Source of the DNA: Algibacter luteus
GTDB lineage: Bacteria > Bacteroidota > Bacteroidia > Flavobacteriales > Flavobacteriaceae
NCBI RefSeq assembly: GCF_900141715.1
Contig: NZ_FQYK01000005.1
Location: forward strand, 248,001-312,000
DNA: 64,000 nt
Direction of reading: 5' to 3'
Shown: positions 9,116-16,893 of the stretch, one piece after another
How positions within the stretch are numbered: position 1 is the first letter of the stretch
How the letters are laid out: each line of letters starts with the position of its first letter
Made by a program: the position numbers and the translations under genes
Notes under the pieces: model-generated
The model's database searches: none
The model's input: the letters and a program-made list of their open reading frames with translations, nothing else
What the model was told of the DNA's origin: nothing

Positions 9116-10282
9116 ATGAATTTTAATTTTTTATCTCCTGTCTCAGATTCAGTATTGGCGCATAACGAGTTATTGCCTGCTCAAGCACTAGGAAGAAAAC
9201 TTAAAATACATTCTGCACAACATGGTATTCCAGACCTTGAAGATGTTAATATTGCTATTCTTGGCGTTCTTGAAAACAGAAACGATGTTAATTATATAGG
9301 TGAAGAATTTCAACTTAATGAAATAAGAAAGTCATTTTATGGTCTTTTTCCAGGAAGTTGGAATACTACCGTCGCCGATTTAGGAGATATTAATAAAGGT
9401 GAAAGTGTGGAAGATACTTATTTTGCACTTAAAGAATCAATAACAATATTAGTTAAAAAGAATATCATTCCTATAATTTTAGGAGGCTCTCAAGATTTAA
9501 CTTATTCGAATTACAGGGCTTATGATGCTTTAATTCCTATGGTTAACATCGTAAATGTTGATGCTCAATTTAACTTAGGAGATTCTACAAAACCAATAAA
9601 AAACAATAGCTTTGTTGGAAAAATAATTCTCGATAAACCCTATAACTTATTTAATTATGCCACAATAGGCTATCAAACCTATTTTAATTCGCAAGAAGAA
9701 ATAGATTTGATGGATAATCTATATTTTGAATCGTATCGATTAGGTGCAGTTTCAAAAGATGTTACCATAGTTGAGCCTGTATTAAGAGATGCGAATATTG
9801 TAAGTTTAGATTTAACCTCGGTAAAAGGAGCCGAAGTAAGTTTAAAACAAAAGTTTTCGCCAAATGGTTTAGATGGTAAAGAAATTTGTGCCATTGCAAG
9901 ATATGCTGGTATTAGTAATAAAGTGACCTCGTTTGGTATTTATGAATATAAACCATCAAATGACGATGAGCTTACATCAATGCTAGTAGCTCAAATTTTA
10001 TGGTATTTTATTGAGGGTGTTAATTACAGAGTAAAAGACGATGATTTTTCAGATGATAGAAATTATAAAAAATACATAACACTGGTGGACTCTGAAGAAT
10101 TAGTTTTTTACAAGAGTAATAAAACTGGAAGATGGTGGATTGAGATTCCTTTTTTAGCAGATGTTAATAATAAATTAAAAAGACATACGTTATTACCATG
10201 CATGCACCAAGATTATTTGGATGCCTGTAATAATAAGGTCCCAGACCGCTGGTATAAAGCATTGCAAAAGAACAGTGTGTAG
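9116..10282 (+). CDS. arginase/formimidoylglutamase-fold protein with lost metal site
   Basis: The 388-aa product has the layout of the ureohydrolase (arginase, agmatinase, formimidoylglutamase) fold, and such proteins are often annotated formimidoylglutamase. The three metal-binding motifs are degenerate. GGDHS has become GGSQD (123-127). DAHxD has become DAQFN (149-153), losing the His and the second Asp. SxDxDxxDP has become SLDLTSV (230-236), losing the second Asp. A binuclear manganese centre therefore cannot form as usual, and I infer a non-enzymatic role. The gene follows topA by 6 bp and precedes gldK, a neighbourhood that in my recollection is kept in Flavobacteriaceae, so a link to secretion or gliding is possible but unproved. 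Confidence 0.8.
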   Translation: MNFNFLSPVSDSVLAHNELLPAQALGRKLKIHSAQHGIPDLEDVNIAILGVLENRNDVNYIGEEFQLNEIRKSFYGLFPGSWNTTVADLGDINKGESVEDTYFALKESITILVKKNIIPIILGGSQDLTYSNYRAYDALIPMVNIVNVDAQFNLGDSTKPIKNNSFVGKIILDKPYNLFNYATIGYQTYFNSQEEIDLMDNLYFESYRLGAVSKDVTIVEPVLRDANIVSLDLTSVKGAEVSLKQKFSPNGLDGKEICAIARYAGISNKVTSFGIYEYKPSNDDELTSMLVAQILWYFIEGVNYRVKDDDFSDDRNYKKYITLVDSEELVFYKSNKTGRWWIEIPFLADVNNKLKRHTLLPCMHQDYLDACNNKVPDRWYKALQKNSV

Positions 10283-10308
10283 TACAGGTAAGACAGTTCA
10301 AATACCAT

Positions 10309-10343
10309 TTTCATCGTTGAAATGCTTAATTTTTACGATGAAA
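10309..10343. other. inverted repeat ahead of gldK
   Basis: A perfect 9-bp inverted repeat (TTTCATCGT / ACGATGAAA, 17-nt loop) between the arginase-fold gene and gldK. The T-run after it is delayed by CGTAAA, so it may be a weak terminator or an mRNA structure. Confidence 0.35.
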
Positions 10344-10440
10344 CGTAAATTTTTTAGACAAATAGTTGTTTTTTAAAAAATATATAAATATGTTTACGCT
10401 CTCAAAAATGAAGCTTAAAATAATTAACCTCAAGTTTTCT

Positions 10441-11814
10441 ATGGATATTAAGAAGTTTTTATTATTAACCACAGTATTCGCTATGCTAGCGAGTTGCGGC
10501 TCAAAAGATAGGGGCGAACTAGTTGGTGTTAAAGGGAAAAAATGGCATCCAGAAAAGCCTTATGGTATGGAGCTAATACCTGGCGGAGCATTTATAATGG
10601 GTAAAGCGGACGACGATCTTGCTGGTGTAAACGATGCACCCTCAAAAACAGTTACTGTTAGAGCCTTTTATATGGATGCAACTGAAATTACAAATAGCGA
10701 ATATCGTCAATTCGTAAATTGGGTAAGAGACTCAATTGTTAGAATGAGACTAGCTATATTGGCCGATGAGGTTGGATTGACCCAAGCAGATGAAGGTACC
10801 ATAGGTGAATTTGCTTTTAGTGATGCGGACCCAGAGAATATGTCGGTTTACGAAAAATACATGTATGATAACTATACTGGATTAGGTCCAACGGGTTATG
10901 AAGGAAGAAAAATCAATAAAGATGTAGACTTAATTTTTGATACTTCAGAATATTTAGATGAGTATTACGCAGAAGTTATGGATACTATGTACTTACCATT
11001 AGAAGAATCGTATAACGGACAACGAACTTGGGATGTAACCAAGTTTAAATTCCAGTACAATTATATGGATATTCAAGAAGCAGCTAGAAGTAGAGGTGTA
11101 AAACGTAAAGACGTTATAATAAAAGAAGAAGTAGAAGTTTATCCAGATACTACGGTATGGATTAGAGATTTTGCATATTCATATAACGAACCAATGCATA
11201 ACGATTATTTTTGGCATGATGCTTATAGCGATTATCCTGTAGTAGGCGTGACTTGGAAACAAGCAAAAGCTTTCTGTGAGTGGAGAACGTTATGGAAAAA
11301 TACATACCAAAAATCTAAAAAAGGTGCTGCTATGGTAAATACGTTCAGATTACCATCAGAAGCAGAATGGGAGTATGCCGCGAGGGGCGGATTGCAAGCT
11401 GCAACTTATCCTTGGGGTGGTCCGTATACAAAAAGTGATAGAGGTTGCTTTATGGCAAACTTTAAACCAGTTCGAGGAGATTACGCTGCAGATCAGGCAT
11501 TATACACTGTTGAAGCCAAGTCTTATGATCCTAATGATTATAACTTATACAATATGGCTGGAAATGTTTCAGAATGGGTGAATGCCTCTTACGATCCTTC
11601 ATCTTATGAGTATACATCAACCATTAACCCAAGTGTAAACGATAATAACAATCAACGTAAAATTGTTAGAGGTGGTTCTTGGAAAGATGTGGCTTACTTT
11701 TTACAAGTAAGTTCGAGAGATTACGAATATGCAGATTCTGCAAGAAGTTATATAGGATTTAGAACGGTACAAGATTACATGGGGACTCAAGTAACAAGTA
11801 ACGGAAATCAATAA
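10441..11814 (+). CDS. gldK: gliding motility / T9SS lipoprotein GldK
   Basis: Outer-membrane lipoprotein of the type IX secretion and gliding machine; with GldN it forms the periplasmic ring. The ATG at 10441 (MDIKKFLLLTTVFAMLASC) gives a clean signal peptide with lipobox LASC (Cys19). The upstream ATGs at 10366 and 10390 would place 17-25 extra residues before it. The body is a formylglycine-generating-enzyme/sulfatase-modifying-factor fold: YGMELIPGGAFIMG, MDATEITNSEYRQFVNW, PVVGVTWKQAKAFCEWR, FRLPSEAEWEYAARGG, NMAGNVSEWV and KIVRGGSWKD. In GldK this domain is structural. It is first of the gldKLMN operon. Confidence 0.97.
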   Translation: MDIKKFLLLTTVFAMLASCGSKDRGELVGVKGKKWHPEKPYGMELIPGGAFIMGKADDDLAGVNDAPSKTVTVRAFYMDATEITNSEYRQFVNWVRDSIVRMRLAILADEVGLTQADEGTIGEFAFSDADPENMSVYEKYMYDNYTGLGPTGYEGRKINKDVDLIFDTSEYLDEYYAEVMDTMYLPLEESYNGQRTWDVTKFKFQYNYMDIQEAARSRGVKRKDVIIKEEVEVYPDTTVWIRDFAYSYNEPMHNDYFWHDAYSDYPVVGVTWKQAKAFCEWRTLWKNTYQKSKKGAAMVNTFRLPSEAEWEYAARGGLQAATYPWGGPYTKSDRGCFMANFKPVRGDYAADQALYTVEAKSYDPNDYNLYNMAGNVSEWVNASYDPSSYEYTSTINPSVNDNNNQRKIVRGGSWKDVAYFLQVSSRDYEYADSARSYIGFRTVQDYMGTQVTSNGNQ

Positions 11815-11896
11815 TTCAAATCAAATCAATTATAAACACTATTAATTAACCTACTTAAGTAAAAAAAAACCTACTTAAAATTTAAAACCGAAAATT

Positions 11897-12532
11897 ATGG
11901 CAAAGTCAAAAGCAAACAAGAAATTCATGAATATGGCCTATGGATTAGGGGCAGCAATTGTAATCGTTGGTGCACTATTCAAAATTATTCACTTTGAAAT
12001 TGGACCTTTAACTGGTAACGTAATGTTAACCATTGGTCTTGTAACCGAGGCAATCATTTTTGCATTATCTGCATTCGAACCTGTAGATGAAGAATTAGAT
12101 TGGGCTCTAGTATATCCTGAATTAGCTGGCGGACAATCAGTTAAAAGAGAAGGAAAAGAAGATGCACAAGGATTATTATCTAAAAAATTAGATGATTTAT
12201 TAAAAGAAGCAAAAATTGATGGCGAATTAATCGCAAGTTTAGGCGATAGTATCAAAAACTTTGAAGGTGCTGCAAAAAACATGTCTTCTACTGTAGATTC
12301 AATTGAAGCTACTAAGAAATATGGTGAAGAATTATCATTAGCTGCTGCTCAAATGGAGTCGTTAAATAGCTTATACAAAATGCAATTAGAAAGTGTAAAC
12401 AAACAAGCTACAATTAACGAAGAATCAATTGAAAATGCTGCTAAATTAAAAGAGCAAATGCAATCTTTAGCGTCTAACTTATCGTCATTAAATGGTGTAT
12501 ATGGTGGCATGTTATCTGCAATGAACAAATAA
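11897..12532 (+). CDS. gldL: gliding motility / T9SS motor protein GldL
   Basis: Cytoplasmic-membrane proton channel that, with GldM, powers type IX secretion and gliding. There are two transmembrane helices near the N-terminus (about 13-32 and 39-60), with the acidic residue Glu51 inside the second; in studied GldL proteins a Glu there serves the proton path. The remaining 150 residues are a cytoplasmic, mostly helical tail with heptad-like Leu spacing (KLDDLLKEAKI and LSLAAAQMESLNSLYKMQLESV). The length of 211 aa is usual. It lies 82 bp after gldK and 61 bp before gldM. Confidence 0.96.
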   Translation: MAKSKANKKFMNMAYGLGAAIVIVGALFKIIHFEIGPLTGNVMLTIGLVTEAIIFALSAFEPVDEELDWALVYPELAGGQSVKREGKEDAQGLLSKKLDDLLKEAKIDGELIASLGDSIKNFEGAAKNMSSTVDSIEATKKYGEELSLAAAQMESLNSLYKMQLESVNKQATINEESIENAAKLKEQMQSLASNLSSLNGVYGGMLSAMNK

Positions 12533-12593
12533 TTAGGAGAGTTAATAAATAATCCCAAATTACATTAATTAACCAAAAAAAACCTAATTACAC

Positions 12594-14159
12594 ATGGCAG
12601 GAAATAATTTATCACCAAGACAGAAGATGATTAATCTGATGTATTTAATATTTATAGCGATGCTAGCGTTAAATATGTCTAAAGAAGTGCTTTCAGCCTT
12701 CGGATTAATGAACGAGAAGCTTACTGAGTCAAATCAAGCTACAGAATTAAGAAATAAAACTTTTGTAGATAATTTAGCTGAGAAAGCAAACGATCAGCCT
12801 GAAAAATACAAGCCTTTAAAAGCTAAAGCAGATCAAATAGATGACCTAGCGCACAAATTTGATGGTTACTTAGAAGAATTAAAAGGCAAAATGACGGCAA
12901 AACTTGATGATCCTACAGATTATGAAATAATGGATAAAGGAGATTACCTTGACCAAAATTTCTTTAAAGGAGACAAGTTAAAACCAGACGGACAAGAATT
13001 TTTAAATCAGATTAATGGATTTAGAGATGGTGTTGTAAAAATTCTTTCTACTGAAGAAGGTATGGAAGACATTATCAAACAAGTTAAAGATAAATTTAAT
13101 ACCGACCAAGAAGTAAACAGAGATGGTATTAAAGTTGATTGGTTAGACTATCACTACAAAGGTTTCCCTTTAGTAGCTTCTTTAACGAAAATGACCCAAT
13201 TACAATCTGATATTAAAACTACAGAATCTGAAGTATTGTCAACAATGTTGGCTGGTGAACTTGGTAAACAAGTTTCTATGACCAATTATTCAACTTTAAT
13301 GGAAACATCTAAATCAGCTTATTTTAATGGTGAGCGATTTGATGGAGAAATTGTATTAGGTCGTACTGATGCAACTACCGTTCCTAGTAGAGTAGAATTA
13401 ACTTTAGATGGTAGAAAACTAGTAAAAGATAGAGATTATACCTTAGAAGGTGGAAAAGTAAAATTAAAAGTTGGTGCCGGAGGCGTTGGCGAACATAAAA
13501 TCGAAGGTAACTTGTTTTTTGGCGAAGGCGGAGAAGAAATTCCTGTGCCTGTTAAGTCATCGTTCGCAACGGTAGCTAAACCAAACTCAGCAACAATTTC
13601 TGCTGATAAAATGAATGTAGTTTATAGAGGTGTTAAAAACCCAATGACTATTTCGTTTGCTGGTATTCCGGATAATAAAGTGACTGCTAGTGCTCAAGGA
13701 TTATCAAGAAGTTCTGGTAGCAGCTATGTCATGGATGCATCTAGAATTCAAGGTAGAGAAGTAACTATTAACGTTACTGGTACATTGCCGGATGGTGGTA
13801 AAGTAAGCGATAATGCTAAATTTAGAATTAAAGATTTACCAAAACCAACAGGTACTGTAAGAGGTGAAGATGGAGCATTAAAAATGCAACGTAATAGTCT
13901 TAAAATATCTACTATTGGTGCAAAATTTGATGACTTTGATTTTGAATTACCGTTACGTGTAACAGGATTTAAATTTAAAGTTCCTGGGCAACCAACAATA
14001 AATGTTAGAGGAAATAAGTTAGATAGTAGAGCACAACAAGCTTTAGCAAAAGCTAAACGTGGATCTGGTGTTCAAATATTTGACATAGAAGCCAAAGCAA
14101 GTGGTGTTAGTGTAATACTTAAAAAAGTATCACCAGTATTTGTTGAGCTTACAAATTAG
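12594..14159 (+). CDS. gldM: gliding motility / T9SS motor protein GldM
   Basis: The periplasm-spanning rotor partner of GldL. A single N-terminal transmembrane helix (MINLMYLIFIAMLALNMS, about 11-28) starts right after a short cytoplasmic stretch. It is followed by the long helical first periplasmic domain (to about residue 220, coiled-coil-like) and then several beta-rich domains (about 225-521) with Gly-Gly turns, as in the GldM crystal structures. At 521 aa it is full length. Third gene of gldKLMN; an unusual 15-bp stem-loop separates it from gldN. Confidence 0.96.
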   Translation: MAGNNLSPRQKMINLMYLIFIAMLALNMSKEVLSAFGLMNEKLTESNQATELRNKTFVDNLAEKANDQPEKYKPLKAKADQIDDLAHKFDGYLEELKGKMTAKLDDPTDYEIMDKGDYLDQNFFKGDKLKPDGQEFLNQINGFRDGVVKILSTEEGMEDIIKQVKDKFNTDQEVNRDGIKVDWLDYHYKGFPLVASLTKMTQLQSDIKTTESEVLSTMLAGELGKQVSMTNYSTLMETSKSAYFNGERFDGEIVLGRTDATTVPSRVELTLDGRKLVKDRDYTLEGGKVKLKVGAGGVGEHKIEGNLFFGEGGEEIPVPVKSSFATVAKPNSATISADKMNVVYRGVKNPMTISFAGIPDNKVTASAQGLSRSSGSSYVMDASRIQGREVTINVTGTLPDGGKVSDNAKFRIKDLPKPTGTVRGEDGALKMQRNSLKISTIGAKFDDFDFELPLRVTGFKFKVPGQPTINVRGNKLDSRAQQALAKAKRGSGVQIFDIEAKASGVSVILKKVSPVFVELTN

Positions 14160-14168
14160 GAATAGATT

Positions 14169-14203
14169 ATAAGAGGTAATCTTGCAAAAAGATTACCTCT
14201 TAT
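14169..14203 (+). other. 15-bp perfect stem-loop between gldM and gldN
   Basis: Bases 14169-14183 pair without mismatch to 14189-14203, leaving a GCAAA loop. Only ATAGTTAAA follows, so a T-run for termination is missing. The position, 10 bp after the gldM stop and 25 bp before the gldN start, suggests mRNA stabilisation, processing or partial attenuation that sets GldN level apart from GldM. Confidence 0.8.
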
Positions 14204-14228
14204 AGTTAAAATGTAAAACAAAATTAAG

Positions 14229-15119
14229 ATGAAATTAAAACGTTTTTTATTAACCGCTGTTACAGTTTTTACAGCATGTGGTATGTTTGCGCAAGCCAAT
14301 ATACTTAATGCTAAAAGCCCTGAAGAAATTGGTGTAAGAACTGAAGCTCAAAAAGCAGTTGACAATGATAAACCTTTAGAATACGGTTATGTTGATGATA
14401 GAGACATCCTATTTTCTAAAATGGTTTGGGAAAAAATTGTTCTTGACGAACGTGCTAACTTCCCTTTGTATTACCCAATTGATACTAATAATATTGGTAG
14501 TGATAGAAGATCATTATATCATGTGCTAATGAAGAACATTAAAAACGGGAAAATAAAAAATATTTATGACGATTCTTATTTTACAACAAAAAGAACTTTA
14601 AAGGATATTCAGTCTGCATTAACTATGGTTGATACTACAGAGTTAGGTATCGAACAGTTAAATGCTGGTGAAGAATTATCGGCAGAGTTTATCAATAAAA
14701 GAGATATTACTGCTGCAGATATTAAAGAATATCACATTAAAGGACTTTGGTATTTTGATAAGCGTCAAGCTGAAATGAAATACAGACTTCTTGGAATTGC
14801 TCCGGTAGCTCCAGATGTGAACTTTATTGATGATGCTGAACCAGATTTAGTGCCTTTATTTTGGGTATTTTTCCCAGATGCTAGAGAGGTATTACACGAA
14901 GCGAAATCTTTTAACAATCAAAACAGTTCGATGCCATTTTCTTTTGATCATGTGCTGAACGCAAGACGTTTTCAAGGATATATCTTTAGAGAAGAGAATG
15001 TTCAAGGCGATAGAGCGGTTAACGAATATGTGTCTCAGAACGCTTTGATGCAATTACTTGAATCTGAAAGAATTAAAGATAAAATTCGAGATTTTGAATT
15101 GGATATGTGGACTTATTAA
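14229..15119 (+). CDS. gldN: gliding motility / T9SS protein GldN
   Basis: Periplasmic protein that binds GldK to form the ring under the outer membrane. A signal peptide is visible (MKLKRFLLTAVTVFTACGMFAQA, cleavage probably after FAQA). The mature part contains the family's features: YGYVDDRDILFSKMVWEKI near 52, the FPLYYPID segment near 79, and PLFWVFFPDAREVLHEAKSFN near 215. The length of 296 aa is normal. It ends the gldKLMN operon and is followed by a strong terminator. Confidence 0.96.
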   Translation: MKLKRFLLTAVTVFTACGMFAQANILNAKSPEEIGVRTEAQKAVDNDKPLEYGYVDDRDILFSKMVWEKIVLDERANFPLYYPIDTNNIGSDRRSLYHVLMKNIKNGKIKNIYDDSYFTTKRTLKDIQSALTMVDTTELGIEQLNAGEELSAEFINKRDITAADIKEYHIKGLWYFDKRQAEMKYRLLGIAPVAPDVNFIDDAEPDLVPLFWVFFPDAREVLHEAKSFNNQNSSMPFSFDHVLNARRFQGYIFREENVQGDRAVNEYVSQNALMQLLESERIKDKIRDFELDMWTY

Positions 15120-15144
15120 GCCATAATAATAAACAAATAAATGA

Positions 15145-15176
15145 AAAACGCCCGCTTATAAAGTGGGCGTTTTTTT
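15145..15176 (+). terminator. intrinsic terminator of the gldKLMN operon
   Basis: A GC-rich stem ACGCCCGCTT / AAGTGGGCGT (one G-T pair) with a 4-6 nt loop and seven T after it. It lies 26 bp after the gldN stop. Confidence 0.92.
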
Positions 15177-15237
15177 ATTGTCATTTGAGGTAAATCGTCG
15201 CTTAAACATATAAAACTGATTATCTTCGCAATTCATT

Positions 15238-16281
15238 ATGCAAGTAGATTATATTATAGTTGGGATTGGGATTGCAGGCATTAGCTTTTGCGAACAGTTA
15301 AGAGCACATGAAAAGCGTTTTGTAGTGTATGATAACGCATCTCAGCAATCTTCAACCGTTGCGGGGGGACTTTACAACCCGGTGGTGTTAAAACGTTTTA
15401 CATCGGTTTGGAAAAGCACGGAGCAGTTGGAGATTGCTTTACCAGTTTATGCCAACATTGAAAAAAGGTTAAAGGTAAAATTAGATTATAAAATTTCCGT
15501 TTATAGAAAGTTTGCATCACTGGAAGAGCAAAATGATTGGTTTACAGCTTCTGATAAGCCTTTGCTTACTAGATATCTTTCTCCAATAGTTATAAAAAAC
15601 GATAATAAATTTATTGATGGTAATTTCGGTTTTGGGGAGGTGTTAGAAACTGGTAGGATAGACGTGAAAACCTTGATTGATATCTATAAAGCTGATTTGT
15701 TAGCTAATAAGCTTTTATTTGAAGAACCTTTCAATTATGATACCATTCAGATTCAAGAAAACGCCATTACCTATAAAAATATTGATGCAAAATATGTTGT
15801 TTTTGCTGAAGGTTTTGGGGTTAAAAAGAACCCCTATTTTAAAAATTTACCGCTCGTACCTGCTAAAGGTGAATTGCTCACTATACATGCACCAGAATTA
15901 AAAATGGATTTTGTTTTAAAAGCGGGCGTGTTTTTAATTCCGTTGGATAATGATTTATACATTGTTGGCGCCACTTACGAGTGGAAAGATTTAAGCCATG
16001 ATACAACAAATAAGGCAAAAGAGGAGCTTTTAAGTAAATTGAACAAGCTTATTAATTGTCCGTTTGAAGTCGTTAATCAGGTAGCTGGAATACGGCCAAC
16101 TGTTAAAGACAGAAGACCTTTAGTAGGACGCCATAAATCACATAAAAACCTTTTAGTTTTAAATGGCCTTGGTACTCGGGGTGTGATGATTGGACCTTAT
16201 GTGGCTAAACAATTGTACGATTTTGTTGAAAATAGCTTACCACTGCAAAGCGATATTGATATTAATCGTTTTGAAAACTAA
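15238..16281 (+). CDS. FAD-dependent oxidoreductase of the DAO family
   Basis: The N-terminal dinucleotide-binding fold IIVGIGIAGIS (residues 6-16, GxGxxG) is followed by AGGLYNPVVLKRFT (about 42-56). Near the C-terminus comes the DAO-family segment AGIRPTVKDRRPLVG (about 283-297) and then NGLGTRGVMIGPYVA, which contacts FAD. Similarity is to D-amino-acid-oxidase/glycine-oxidase-type flavoproteins. The substrate is not clear, and no rhodanese or methyltransferase fusion is present as in MnmC. It is a single gene between the gld operon terminator and a converging DUF983 gene. Confidence 0.85.
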   Translation: MQVDYIIVGIGIAGISFCEQLRAHEKRFVVYDNASQQSSTVAGGLYNPVVLKRFTSVWKSTEQLEIALPVYANIEKRLKVKLDYKISVYRKFASLEEQNDWFTASDKPLLTRYLSPIVIKNDNKFIDGNFGFGEVLETGRIDVKTLIDIYKADLLANKLLFEEPFNYDTIQIQENAITYKNIDAKYVVFAEGFGVKKNPYFKNLPLVPAKGELLTIHAPELKMDFVLKAGVFLIPLDNDLYIVGATYEWKDLSHDTTNKAKEELLSKLNKLINCPFEVVNQVAGIRPTVKDRRPLVGRHKSHKNLLVLNGLGTRGVMIGPYVAKQLYDFVENSLPLQSDIDINRFEN

Positions 16282-16317
16282 TGGTTTAATTTATACTAGA
16301 AAGGTGAGTTTACTTGT

Positions 16318-16421
16318 GCGTTAGGGATTGTAGTGGCTTTCTTTTGCCGAGGCGCGCATCGAGGCAAAACTAATAACGTAAAGCCCGACCCTTGCGGTAA
16401 CCTGCCTGCCGGCAGGCGCCC
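16318..16421 (-). repeat. dispersed intergenic repeat, copy 1
   Basis: One of two copies in the window (the other is at 63213-63311). The 18-nt block GCGTTAGGGATTGTAGTG is identical in both. A 44-nt block (here 16378-16421) differs at only three positions and contains CCGACCCTTG and the perfect palindrome GCCTGCCGGCAGGC (16404-16417). The middle is variable. Read on the minus strand it begins 3 nt after the stop codon of the DUF983 gene, as copy 2 does for its gene, so I orient it minus. It is probably a 3'-UTR/terminator-like or mobile repeat; similar intergenic sequences are, as far as I remember, common in Flavobacteriaceae. Confidence 0.85.
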
Positions 16422-16424
16422 AAA

Positions 16425-16808
16425 TTATTTTTTAGCTAAAGTTTTATCGTAACTCATAAAAAAGTTAATCCAAATGTTTCTTGAAAGTCGCATTATTATT
16501 GGCATAAACACGATTAATGTGGCAATTATTGAAATAAACATAGCATTTAAGCCTGCGTTGAAAATATAGAAACTGATAACGAATGCTGCCACAGCAAAAG
16601 CTATACCAACAGCATAACTTACGTACATAGCACCGTAAAAAAATGAGGGTTCTATTTTGTATTTAGTGCTGCAATTACTGCAATTTTCGTGCATGCTTAA
16701 TGCCTCGGAAAGGATATAAGGATTTTTGTTTTTATACATTGATTCCTCGTGACATTTTGGGCATGTGCCTGTGAATATGCTATATAATTTTGAGCCTTTT
16801 GTAAACAT
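16425..16808 (-). CDS. DUF983 family membrane protein
   Basis: Small membrane protein of 127 aa with two cysteine pairs of zinc-ribbon type (CPKC near residue 17 and CSNC near 44) and two transmembrane helices (about 58-83 and 88-110). The fingerprint KGSKLYSIFTGTCPKCHEESM is that of DUF983, whose function is not known. I start it at the ATG at 16808 (MFTKGSKLYSIFTG), where relatives begin; the ATG at 16847 would add 13 residues. It converges on the FAD oxidoreductase gene, with the dispersed repeat in between. Confidence 0.88.
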   Translation of the reverse strand: MFTKGSKLYSIFTGTCPKCHEESMYKNKNPYILSEALSMHENCSNCSTKYKIEPSFFYGAMYVSYAVGIAFAVAAFVISFYIFNAGLNAMFISIIATLIVFMPIIMRLSRNIWINFFMSYDKTLAKK

Positions 16809-16893
16809 ATAATTTAATGTATTTTTGCATCCTGAATTGCAGTGCAAAAATACTATATTATTAATATTGTATTGTGACTAAAGTTACATTTCT

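Noticed and set aside
10366-10440. Longer gldK N-terminus
   Set aside because: It would put 25 residues before the lipoprotein signal; the ATG at 10441 gives a normal signal peptide.
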